Below are positions 16,709-24,224 of a DNA stretch of 64,000 bases, piece by piece (position 1 is the first letter of the stretch; the number at the start of each line of letters is the position of its first letter). Source of the DNA: Streptomyces sp. NRRL F-2580. GTDB taxonomy: Bacteria; Actinomycetota; Actinomycetes; Streptomycetales; Streptomycetaceae. The notes beneath the pieces are model-generated. The model was not told the DNA's origin. It saw only the letters and a list, made by a program, of their open reading frames with translations, and did no database searches. Position numbers and translations under genes: made by a program. The stretch lies in NCBI RefSeq assembly GCF_000720115.1, contig NZ_JOIR01000048.1:23162-87161 (forward strand). Direction: 5' to 3'.

Positions 16709-17125
16709 ATGTCCTGTGTGTCTGCGTCTGTTCTGATCGCTGTCCGCCTAGACGCACCGTGGGGCGGTGTGCCGCTCCTCGCCCGCTTCTCGTACGACGC
16801 CGAGGACCCGTACGCGGTCCAGGCCGCGTTCTTCGACGGTCCCACCACCCTGGCCTGTTGGCACTTCGACCGGCAGATGCTCGCCGAGGGACTCCACCAC
16901 CCGGTGGGCGAGGGAGACGTCGCCTTCAGCCCCCACACGGCAGCCGACGGCGACGAGCTCCGCGTCTCTTTGGGAAGGTGCGGCGCGGAGGATCAGGGGA
17001 ACGCCGTTCTCTTCGTGGACGCCCGCGCGCTGGCAGGCTTCCTGGAGCAGACGTACGCCGTCATCGGCCCGGGGGAGGAATTCCTCGACCTCGACAAGCT
17101 CCTCGACGAGTTCCTGGCCCGCTGA
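16709..17125 (+). CDS. SsgA-family sporulation/cell-division protein (SALP)
   Basis: ATG 16709 follows GGAGG. The 138-residue sequence has the SsgA-like features LLARFSYDAEDPYAVQAAFF, WHFDRQMLAEGL, GEGDVAFSP and a C-terminal FLDLDKLLDEFL. SsgA-like proteins occur only in sporulating actinomycetes, where SsgA/SsgB position the division machinery and other paralogues act in septal peptidoglycan processing. Which paralogue this is cannot be told. No partner gene is adjacent. Confidence 0.88.
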   Translation: MSCVSASVLIAVRLDAPWGGVPLLARFSYDAEDPYAVQAAFFDGPTTLACWHFDRQMLAEGLHHPVGEGDVAFSPHTAADGDELRVSLGRCGAEDQGNAVLFVDARALAGFLEQTYAVIGPGEEFLDLDKLLDEFLAR

Positions 17126-17510
17126 CCTGCGACTGATCGCCTACATCGTGGGCGGTCTGCCGTCGATCCGGCGGGCGGACCCGCCGCGGCTCGTGCAGCA
17201 GCGCGCTGTCGTCGCTGTCCGCGTGGCCCACGCCCATCCGCGGGTGCCCCTTCCACAGTGCCGTCATCGAAGGCGCCGCAGAGCTCCCGGAGGTTGCTCG
17301 CCTCGCCCAGCGGCACAAGCAGGCTTCGCCCTGGGCCCGGCGGCCGGAGCCTGAACCGGGGCGGGGGCCGGCGCGTGAACGCACGCCGCCCACCCCGTGT
17401 CGGCGCGCCCGTGTCCCCACGGCTCCGCCGGACCCCGCCCGGCGCGGCGGTCTAGCATGAAGAGCGAGGCTTCATCTCCAGGCCCGGGCCACAGCGGCAG
17501 GGAGGCCGGT
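17126..17510. other. Intergenic stretch without a supported gene
   Basis: About 385 bases between the SsgA-like gene and the GH15 gene. All frames give Arg/Pro/Ala-rich shadow translations. A plus-strand in-frame ATG at 17457 precedes the glycosidase, but lacks a ribosome-binding site. Confidence 0.5.
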
Positions 17511-19346
17511 ATGGCGTTCGACACGGCTGGTTTCGAGCAGGCGGACGGCGGCCGTTACGTCCCGATCGCCGAGCACGGCCTGATCGGCGATCTCCGTACG
17601 ACCGCCCTGGTCGGTACGAACGGCACCATCGACTGGTACTGCTGCCCGCGCTTCGACGCGCCCAGCGTCTTCGGATCCATCCTCGACGCCGACAAGGGCG
17701 GGTCGTTCGAGTTGGCCGCCGAGGTCCCGAGCCGCACCAGACAGTTCTACTTCCCCGACACGAACGTGCTGATCACGCGGTTCTTCGCCGCGGACGGCGT
17801 GGCGGAGATCCAGGACTTCATGCCCGTGGTCGACGACTCGCGGGAGGCGGCCCGGCACCGGCTGATCCGGCGGGTGATCTGCGTCCGCGGAACCCTCCCG
17901 TTCAGGGCCCGGATCGCCCCCCGCTTCGGCTACGGCGCCGAAGCGCACACCACGCACCTCGAAGGCCACACGGCGGTGTTCCGCTCCCCGTCACTGACAC
18001 TCGCGCTGACCTCCACCGCCCCCCTGGAGAGCGACGGCCTGGACGTGGGGTCGCGGTTCAAACTCCTGGAGGGCGAGTCCCACGTATTCGCCCTCGACCA
18101 GATCGGCGACGGCCTCCCGCCCCGGTCCTGCCCGCGCGCCGAGGCACAGGAGCAGGCCGAGGCGACCGTCCGGTTCTGGCGCCACTGGCTCGCCGGTTCC
18201 CGCTACCACGGGCGGTGGCGGGAGATGGTGAACCGCTCCGCGCTGCTGCTGAAGCTGCTCACCTACGCGCCGACCGGTGCGATCGTCGCCGCACCCACCA
18301 CCAGCCTCCCCGAGCAGATCGGCGGCGAGCGCAACTGGGACTACCGCTACGTCTGGGTCCGCGACGCTGCCTTCTGCGTCTACGCGATGCTGCGCCTGGG
18401 GTTCACCTCGGAGGCCGAGGGGTTCATGGGGTTCATCTCCGAGCGGGGCATCCTGCGGGGCATGGGGGAGACCGGTCCGTTGCAGATCATGTACGGCATC
18501 GACGGGCGCGCCGACCTGCCCGAATACGAGCTTCCGCACCTGGAGGGATACCTCGGCTCCGCACCGGTCCGGGTGGGCAACGCCGCCACCGGCCAGCTCC
18601 AGCTGGACATCTACGGTGCGCTGATCGACTCGATCTACCTCTACGACAAGTGGGGGCAGCCGATCAGCAGTGACCGCTGGGACGAGGTCGGTTCCGTGGT
18701 GGACTGGCTGTGCGAGCACTGGGACCAGCCCGACGAGGGGGTGTGGGAGACCAGGGCGGGCCGGCGGAACTTCGTGTACTCGCGTCTGATGTGCTGGGTG
18801 GCGCTGGAGCGGGCGATGCGCATGGCGAACCGCCGCGGCCTGCCGGCGGACCTGCCCCGCTGGCGGGAGTCCCGGGACGCGATCTACCGGCAGATCATGC
18901 GGCGCGGCTGGTCGCCCGAGCGAGGAGCGTTCGTCCAGGGGTTGGACGACCACGTGCTGGACGCCTCGCTGCTGATGATGCCGATGGCCAAGTTCATCTC
19001 GCCCACCGACCCCAAGTGGCTCTCCACCCTGGACGCGCTCTCCACGGACCTGGTCTCCGACTCACTGGTCTACCGCTACGACGCGACCGCCAGCCCGGAC
19101 GGCCTGCACGGCCCCGAGGGCACCTTCTCGATCTGCTCCTTCTGGTACGTGGAGGCGCTGGCCCGGGCGGGCCGGCTGGAGGAGGCCCGGCTCGCCTTCG
19201 AGAAGATGCTCACCTACGGCAACCACCTCGGCCTGTTCGCGGAGGAGATCGGCCCGACCGGAGAACAGCTGGGCAACTTCCCCCAGGCCTTCACCCACCT
19301 CTCGCTGATCAGCGCCGCCTTCAACCTCGATCGCGCGCTGGGCTGA
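17511..19346 (+). CDS. Glycoside hydrolase family 15 (glucoamylase/trehalase-like)
   Basis: ATG 17511 is chosen because GGGAGG lies just upstream. The protein (611 aa) has an N-terminal beta domain starting IAEHGLIGDLRTTALVGTNG and TIDWYCCPRFDAPSVFGSIL, then a catalytic (alpha/alpha)6 barrel with GGERNWDYRYVWVRDAAF, GETGPLQIMYGIDGRADLPE, WETRAGRRNFVYSRLMCWVA and CSFWYVEALARAG. Actinobacterial relatives include intracellular trehalases and glucoamylase-like enzymes. No signal peptide is present, which favours a cytoplasmic role such as trehalose or glycogen turnover. It is separated from the next gene by 40 bases and may be co-transcribed. Confidence 0.88.
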   Translation: MAFDTAGFEQADGGRYVPIAEHGLIGDLRTTALVGTNGTIDWYCCPRFDAPSVFGSILDADKGGSFELAAEVPSRTRQFYFPDTNVLITRFFAADGVAEIQDFMPVVDDSREAARHRLIRRVICVRGTLPFRARIAPRFGYGAEAHTTHLEGHTAVFRSPSLTLALTSTAPLESDGLDVGSRFKLLEGESHVFALDQIGDGLPPRSCPRAEAQEQAEATVRFWRHWLAGSRYHGRWREMVNRSALLLKLLTYAPTGAIVAAPTTSLPEQIGGERNWDYRYVWVRDAAFCVYAMLRLGFTSEAEGFMGFISERGILRGMGETGPLQIMYGIDGRADLPEYELPHLEGYLGSAPVRVGNAATGQLQLDIYGALIDSIYLYDKWGQPISSDRWDEVGSVVDWLCEHWDQPDEGVWETRAGRRNFVYSRLMCWVALERAMRMANRRGLPADLPRWRESRDAIYRQIMRRGWSPERGAFVQGLDDHVLDASLLMMPMAKFISPTDPKWLSTLDALSTDLVSDSLVYRYDATASPDGLHGPEGTFSICSFWYVEALARAGRLEEARLAFEKMLTYGNHLGLFAEEIGPTGEQLGNFPQAFTHLSLISAAFNLDRALG

Positions 19347-19386
19347 CGCGGCATCACCGCCGGGACGTGAACGACAGGAGTTCGGC

Positions 19387-19815
19387 ATGACCGAAGAGCT
19401 CGACTGGAACGCGAAGATCATCGACGAGTTCCGCACGAACGAGGGCAGGGTCGGCGGGGCCTTCGAGGGCGCTCCGCTGGTCCTCGTCCATCACCGCGGC
19501 CGCAGGAGCGGGCAGGAGCGTGTCAGCCCGATGATGTACCTCTCGCACGAGACCGAGCCGGACATCGTCTACGTCTTCGCGAGCAAGGGCGGAGCGCCCA
19601 CCGACCCGGACTGGTACCGCAACCTGCTCGCCGCCGGCGAGGGCGCCGTCGAACGGGGCACTGAGACCTACCGGGTGAGCGTCCGCGAGCTGGACGGAGC
19701 GGAACGCGACCGCGTCTTCGCCGAACAGGCGCGGCGTTACCCCGGCTTCGCCGAGTACGCCCGCCAGACCGCCGGAATCCGCGTCATCCCCGTGCTCGAA
19801 CTCCGGCGGGCGTAG
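19387..19815 (+). CDS. Ddn-like F420-dependent nitroreductase/quinone reductase
   Basis: The 142-residue product has the split-barrel features of the Ddn (deazaflavin-dependent nitroreductase) family: EFRTNEGRVGG, LVHHRGRRSGQERVSPM, YVFASKGGAPTDPDWYRNLL and a C-terminal RYPGFAEYARQTAGIRVIPV. Members use reduced F420 to reduce quinones and nitro compounds. ACAGGAG precedes the ATG. The gene follows the GH15 gene closely. Confidence 0.88.
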   Translation: MTEELDWNAKIIDEFRTNEGRVGGAFEGAPLVLVHHRGRRSGQERVSPMMYLSHETEPDIVYVFASKGGAPTDPDWYRNLLAAGEGAVERGTETYRVSVRELDGAERDRVFAEQARRYPGFAEYARQTAGIRVIPVLELRRA

Positions 19816-19930
19816 TCCCGCGCCGGCTCACGGGGGGCCCAGCGCGTGCTGCTTCAGCGTGCCCGCGAGGCGGCCGGTTCCACGCCGCGTCGAACATCCA
19901 GCGTCCACGCCCGGCGGCGGTGGCCGGGTC

Positions 19931-20341
19931 CTACTTGGCGTCGATCTCGGCGATCAGGCCCTCGATGAGGCCCTTGATCTCGTCGCGGATGGGGCGGACG
20001 GCCTCGACGCCCTGGCCTGCCGGGTCGTCGAGCTGCCAGTCGAGGTAGGTCTTGCCGGGGAAGTACGGGCAGGCGTCGCCGCAGCCCATGGTGATGATGT
20101 AGTCCGATGCTTGCGCGGCCTCGGGGGTGAGGACCTTCGGCTCCTGGTCGGAGATGTCGATGCCCAGCTCGGCCATGGCGGCCACGGCCGAGGGGTTGAT
20201 CCGCTCGCCGGGCACGGAACCGGCGGAGCGGACCTCGACGCGGTCGCCCGCGAGGTGGCGCAGGAACCCGGCCGCCATCTGGGAGCGGCCCGCGTTGTGG
20301 ACGCAGACGAACAGGACGGAGGCGGCCGGGGCGGAGGGCAT
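19931..20341 (-). CDS. arsC: Arsenate reductase, low-molecular-weight phosphatase type
   Basis: The 136-residue protein starts with the P-loop CVHNAGRS (CX5R; Cys13 nucleophile, Arg19). It has a later GCGDACP pair (Cys87, Cys91) positioned to form the resolving disulfide, and the DPAGQGVEAVRPIRDEI tail typical of actinomycete ArsC. It reduces arsenate to arsenite using thioredoxin or mycothiol-linked electrons. It is transcribed away from arsR at 20387 across 45 bases holding a dyad, so the two probably share control. Confidence 0.92.
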   Translation of the reverse strand: MPSAPAASVLFVCVHNAGRSQMAAGFLRHLAGDRVEVRSAGSVPGERINPSAVAAMAELGIDISDQEPKVLTPEAAQASDYIITMGCGDACPYFPGKTYLDWQLDDPAGQGVEAVRPIRDEIKGLIEGLIAEIDAK

Positions 20342-20365
20342 CTGTTCTTCCTTGGGGTGAGGTGA

Positions 20366-20383
20366 CTGATGTGAAAGTATCAG
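20366..20383. promoter_or_regulatory. Candidate ArsR operator between arsC and arsR
   Basis: CTGAT (20366-20370) and ATCAG (20379-20383) are inverted around 8 bases within the 45-bp divergent spacer. The location is right for an ArsR site that would block both promoters. Confidence 0.5.
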
Positions 20384-20386
20384 CCC

Positions 20387-20701
20387 ATGATGACGTCAGT
20401 CGACACTGATCTGATGCGGGTGCTGGCCGACCCGCTCAGGCTCAAGATCGTGACCCTGCTCGCCCGCGAGACGCTCTGCACCACCCACCTCGTGGAGGAG
20501 ACGGGTGCCAAGCAGACGAACCTCTCCAACCACATGAAGGTGCTGCGGGAGGTCGGGGTCGTGGACACGGAGCCGTGCGGCAGGTTCGTCTACTACCGCC
20601 TGCGCCCGGAAGTCATCGAAGCCCTCGCCGGTCAGTTCGCCGACCTCGCCCGGACCGCGCGGTCCACCGTCGAAGCGAACGTCAAGCGGTCCTGCCCATA
20701 G
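20387..20701 (+). CDS. arsR: ArsR-family repressor
   Basis: A 104-residue winged-helix protein with MRVLADPLRLKIVTLLARE, the recognition region ETGAKQTNLSNHMKVLREVG and the wing CGRFVYYRL. Cys residues occur in ETLCTTH and near the end (KRSCP). There is no canonical ELCVCDL box, so any metal site is atypical, as in several actinobacterial ArsR proteins that use scattered Cys residues. It is followed 40 bases later by the aquaglyceroporin gene, so they likely form an operon. Confidence 0.88.
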   Translation: MMTSVDTDLMRVLADPLRLKIVTLLARETLCTTHLVEETGAKQTNLSNHMKVLREVGVVDTEPCGRFVYYRLRPEVIEALAGQFADLARTARSTVEANVKRSCP

Positions 20702-20741
20702 CCTTTCGCCCTGCGCCTCACCTGCCCGAGGAGAACCTGCC

Positions 20742-21521
20742 GTGACCGCCACCGAGCCCGTCGGCATACCCGTACCCGCCGACGTGCCCCAGCCCGCCCC
20801 CGGCGCGCCCTCGTCCCGTACCCCGCTGATCGCCCGCGCCGCCGCCGAGCTGGTCGGTACCGCGGCCCTCGTGGCGGTCGTCGTCGGCTCGGGCATCCAG
20901 GCCACGAGGCTCACCCAGGACGTGGCCCTGCAGCTCCTGGCCAACTCCACCGCGACGGTCTTCGGGCTCGGCGTCCTCATCGCACTCCTCGGCCCGGTGT
21001 CCGGCGCCCACTTCAATCCGGCCGTGACGCTGGCCGAGTGGTGGACCGCCCGCCGCGGCGGCGCGGGCGTCGGCGCCCGCGAAGTGGCCGTGTACGTGCC
21101 CTCGCAGATCGTCGGGGCCGTCGCGGGCGCGGTCCTGGCGGACGCGATGTTCGGCGAGCCGCTGGTGGAGTGGTCCACCCACGACCGCTCCGCAGGGAAT
21201 CTGCTGCTGGGTGAGGTCGTGGCCACCGCCGGTCTGATCCTGCTGATCTTCGGGCTGGCGCGCACGGACCGGCTGCGCCACGCCCCGGTCGCGGTGGCCT
21301 CGTACATCGGCGCCGCGTACTGGTTCACCTCCTCCACCTCCTTCGCCAACCCGGCGGTCACCATCGGCCGCGCCTTCACGGACACGTTCGCGGGCATCGC
21401 CCCGGCCTCCGTGCCCGGCTTCATCGGCATGCAGCTCGTGGGCGCCGTGCTGGGCCTGGCCCTGGTGACGGTCATCTTCATGCGCGCCAAGCCCGCGACC
21501 GCCGGAGCCGCCGGGGGATGA
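20742..21521 (+). CDS. MIP-family channel of the arsenic cluster (AqpS-like)
   Basis: GTG 20742 follows GAGGAG. The 259-residue protein has six membrane helices and two half-helix pore motifs, HFNPAVTLAEW (NPA 92-94) and FANPAVTIGR (NPA 203-205), so it belongs to the aquaporin/aquaglyceroporin superfamily. In ars operons such channels (AqpS) carry arsenite or methylated arsenicals across the membrane by diffusion, replacing an active pump. No arsB or acr3 gene is nearby, which supports this role. The N-terminus has a Pro-rich extension. Confidence 0.85.
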   Translation: MTATEPVGIPVPADVPQPAPGAPSSRTPLIARAAAELVGTAALVAVVVGSGIQATRLTQDVALQLLANSTATVFGLGVLIALLGPVSGAHFNPAVTLAEWWTARRGGAGVGAREVAVYVPSQIVGAVAGAVLADAMFGEPLVEWSTHDRSAGNLLLGEVVATAGLILLIFGLARTDRLRHAPVAVASYIGAAYWFTSSTSFANPAVTIGRAFTDTFAGIAPASVPGFIGMQLVGAVLGLALVTVIFMRAKPATAGAAGG

Positions 21522-21571
21522 GGCGGCGGAACTGCATGAGGCGGCGGAGAACGAACGCCGGTTCTACGGCG

Positions 21572-21934
21572 TCATGCGGGGGTCGAGCGGGTGAGAAGTC
21601 GGCCCATGGTGGCGAGAACGGACGGCTCGACGCGGTAGTAGACCCAGGTTCCGCGCCGCTCGGAGGACAGCAGCCCGGCCTCGCGGAGCTTCTTCAGGTG
21701 GTGGGAGACCGTCGGCTGGGAGACGCCGACGTCGGAAATGTCGCACACGCACGCCTCCCCGTCCTCATGGGACGCCACCAGGGAGAACAGCCGCAGCCGC
21801 ACCGGGTCGCCGAGGGCCTTGAACATGACCGCGGTCCGCTCGGCTTCCTCGGCCGTCAGCGGACGCTCCGACAGCGGCGGGCAGCAAGGCGCCGTGGTTT
21901 CCGGCTGCAGCAGCGGCAACGCGTTCGTGGTCAT
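21572..21934 (-). CDS. arsR: ArsR-family repressor with a type-1 arsenic box
   Basis: The 120-residue protein has FKALGDPVRLRLFSLVA, then GEACVCDISDVG (Cys62, Cys64), close to the canonical ELCVCDL arsenite-binding helix. GVSQPTVSHHLKKLREAGLL is the recognition helix and GTWVYYRV the wing. Two adjacent Cys near the N-terminus (17, 18) could add ligands. It is divergent from the ArsO-like flavoprotein and probably represses it through the dyads between them. Its convergence with the channel gene gives the locus two separately regulated halves. Confidence 0.9.
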   Translation of the reverse strand: MTTNALPLLQPETTAPCCPPLSERPLTAEEAERTAVMFKALGDPVRLRLFSLVASHEDGEACVCDISDVGVSQPTVSHHLKKLREAGLLSSERRGTWVYYRVEPSVLATMGRLLTRSTPA

Positions 21935-21959
21935 GCGTCCATCATCCCGGGAAATTCGA

Positions 21960-22028
21960 TCAATGTCTATGTTGACGAATGTCGATGTCCGGTGTCACGC
22001 TGGAACCCAGGACATCGACAACTGTCGA
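21960..22028. promoter_or_regulatory. Two candidate ArsR dyads upstream of the flavoprotein gene
   Basis: TCAATGTCTATGTTGA (21960-21975) has inverted TCAA/TTGA ends. TCGACAACTGTCGA (22015-22028) has perfect 5-bp arms around AACT. Both lie in the 113-bp spacer between the divergent arsR (start 21934) and flavoprotein gene (start 22048). Confidence 0.45.
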
Positions 22029-22047
22029 ATCAAAGGGGTACCCCGTC

Positions 22048-23427
22048 GTGAACGCATCCACTGAAGTCCTGCCCGTCGTCGTGATCGGCGCCGGCCCCGT
22101 CGGACTCGCGGCAGCCGCCCGGCTCGTCGAGCGGAACATCGAGCCCCTGGTCCTGGAAGCCGGGCCCGCCGCCGCGACGGCGGTGCGGGCCTGGTCGCAC
22201 GTACGGCTGTTCTCCCCCTGGGGCGAGGTCGTCGACCCGGCCGCCGAGAAGCTCCTGGCCCCCACCGGCTGGGTCAGGCCCGAGCCGGCCGCGTATCCGT
22301 CCGGCGCGGACTGGGCGGGGCTCTACCTCCAGCCCCTCGCCGACGTCCTCGGCGCGCGGGTCCGCTACGACGCGACCGTCACCGGCGTCTCCCGCGCCGG
22401 CCGCGACCGCATCGTCGACGCCGACCGCGAGAGCCGGCCCTTCCTCGTTCGGTACGAGAGCGGCGACGGTCGGGAACAGCGGGTCCTGGCGCGCGCCGTC
22501 ATCGACGCCTCCGGTACGTGGTCCACTCCCGGCCCGGCCGGCGGCAGCGGCCTGCCCGCCCTCGGCGAGAAGGCGGCCCGGGACCGGATCTCCTACCGCG
22601 TCCCCGACCTCAACGACCCCGCCGTCCGGGCCCGGTACGCCGGCAAGCGCACCGCCGTCATCGGCTCCGGTGCCTCGGCCTTCACCGCACTCGCCTACCT
22701 CGCCGATCTCGCCGGCCTCGCCAAGGAGGAGGGTGCGGGAACGCACGCGGTGTGGATCCTGCGCCGAGGGATCTCCGGCTCCACCTTCGGCGGCGGCGAG
22801 GCCGACCAGCTCCCCGCCCGCGGCGCCCTCGGACTCGCCGCCAAGGCCGCCGTGGACGGCGGGTACGCCGACGCGGTCACCGGATTCCGCACCGACGCCA
22901 TCGAACGCGACGGCGACGGCCGCGTGTTGCTCGTCGGGGACGACGGCCGCCGCCTGGACCCGGTCGACGAAGTCATCGTCCTCACCGGCTTCCGACCCGA
23001 CCTCTCCTTCCTCGACGAGCTCCGTCTCGGTCTCGACGCTCGCCTTCAGGCCCCGACCGCGCTCGCACCGCTGATCGACCCCAACCGGCACTCCTGCGGC
23101 ACGGTCTACCCGCACGGCGTGAACGAGCTCTCCCACCCGGAGAAGGACGTCTATCTCGTCGGCATGAAGTCCTACGGCCGCGCCCCCACCTTCCTGGCCA
23201 TGACCGGCTACGAACAGGTCCGCTCCATCGCCGCGCACCTCGCCGGTGACCAGGAGGCGGCCGAGCGCGTCGAACTCACCCTCCCCGAGACCGGAGTCTG
23301 CGGCGGCGCCGGCCTCTTCGACCAGCCCGAGCCCGCGCCCGCGCAGGACACCGACGGCGGGTGCTGCGCAGCCCCGACCACGCTCTCCCTCGGTGTCGGC
23401 GCCCCGGCCCGCTCCGGCGGCTGCTGA
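22048..23427 (+). CDS. arsO: ArsO-like flavin-dependent monooxygenase
   Basis: GTG 22048 gives 459 residues. The N-terminus has the FAD fold VVIGAGPVGLAAAARLVE and VRAWSHVRLFSPWGEVVDP. A second dinucleotide motif, AVIGSGASAFTALAYLADLA, binds NADPH. VYPHGVNELSHPEKDVYLVGMK (split by my reading at VYPHGVN and KDVYLVGMKSYGRAPTF) fits flavoproteins in actinomycete arsenic clusters named ArsO. The C-terminus has a Cys-rich tail (DGGCCAAP, SGGC) that could bind arsenicals. The exact reaction is not established by sequence. Divergent from arsR. Confidence 0.75.
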   Translation: MNASTEVLPVVVIGAGPVGLAAAARLVERNIEPLVLEAGPAAATAVRAWSHVRLFSPWGEVVDPAAEKLLAPTGWVRPEPAAYPSGADWAGLYLQPLADVLGARVRYDATVTGVSRAGRDRIVDADRESRPFLVRYESGDGREQRVLARAVIDASGTWSTPGPAGGSGLPALGEKAARDRISYRVPDLNDPAVRARYAGKRTAVIGSGASAFTALAYLADLAGLAKEEGAGTHAVWILRRGISGSTFGGGEADQLPARGALGLAAKAAVDGGYADAVTGFRTDAIERDGDGRVLLVGDDGRRLDPVDEVIVLTGFRPDLSFLDELRLGLDARLQAPTALAPLIDPNRHSCGTVYPHGVNELSHPEKDVYLVGMKSYGRAPTFLAMTGYEQVRSIAAHLAGDQEAAERVELTLPETGVCGGAGLFDQPEPAPAQDTDGGCCAAPTTLSLGVGAPARSGGC

Positions 23428-23535
23428 CCGAAGCGACCGTGCTCGCCCGGTTCCGGTCCCGGTCCCGGTCCCGGGCCCGGGGCCGCAGCCGGAGAACGGC
23501 TGTGAACGTGCGGGGAAGTCGGCTACTTTCCCGGG

Positions 23536-24162
23536 GTGGAGCACCAGGACGAGACCAGGGCGGCCTACGACGGGGTCGTCGAGTTGTACGCGTCGTTGTT
23601 CGCCGATCGGCTGGAGACGCAGCCGTTCGCGCGGGCCATGATCGGCACCTTCGCCGAGCTGGTGCGCGGGACGGGGAACCTGCGGGCGGCCGACGTCGGG
23701 TGCGGGCCCGGACATCTGACCGCCATGCTGCACGAGCGGGGCCTGGACGCCTTCGGGCTCGACCTCTCCCCGGCCATGGTCGACCACGCCCGGCGGGCCC
23801 ATCCGGCGCTGCGGTTCGACGTGGCGCGGATGGAGGCCCTGCCGGTGGACGACGGCGTGCTGGGCGGCGTACTGGCCCACTACTCGATGATCCACACCCC
23901 GCCCGGGGAACTGCCCGCGCTGATCGCCGAGCAGGTACGTGCCCTGGCGCCGGGGGGCCTGCTCCTGGTCTCGTTCTTCGGGACCGACGGACCGGACCCG
24001 GTCCGCTTCGACCACAAGGTGACGCCCGCCTACAGCTGGCCCGCGGACCGTTTCGCCGACCTGCTGACCGGCGCCGGACTCGTGCCGTTCGCCCGGCTGA
24101 TCCACGACCCGGCCTCCGAGCGCGGCTTCCTCGACGCCCACGTGCTGGCCCGCCGCCCTTAG
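23536..24162 (+). CDS. SAM-dependent methyltransferase (class I)
   Basis: GTG 23536 gives 208 residues with motif I ADVGCGPGHLTAMLHERG (about 52-69), LDAFGLDLSPAMVDHARR, RMEALPVDDGVLGGV and LAPGGLLLVSFFG. It is a typical small-molecule methyltransferase fold. It follows the arsenic cluster by 108 bases but lacks the conserved Cys residues of arsenite methyltransferase ArsM, so it is probably not part of arsenic detoxification. Substrate unknown. A short GGTCCC tandem repeat lies in the upstream gap. Confidence 0.8.
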   Translation: MEHQDETRAAYDGVVELYASLFADRLETQPFARAMIGTFAELVRGTGNLRAADVGCGPGHLTAMLHERGLDAFGLDLSPAMVDHARRAHPALRFDVARMEALPVDDGVLGGVLAHYSMIHTPPGELPALIAEQVRALAPGGLLLVSFFGTDGPDPVRFDHKVTPAYSWPADRFADLLTGAGLVPFARLIHDPASERGFLDAHVLARRP

Positions 24163-24224
24163 CGGGTTCTGCTCGCCCGCCTCCCCTCATCTGAGCACGA
24201 CGACCTGCTCGTGGGTGCGGTCGT

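Noticed and set aside
23536..24162. The methyltransferase as ArsM of the arsenic cluster
   Set aside because: It lacks the conserved Cys residues of arsenite methyltransferases and is short. I keep it as a generic class I methyltransferase.
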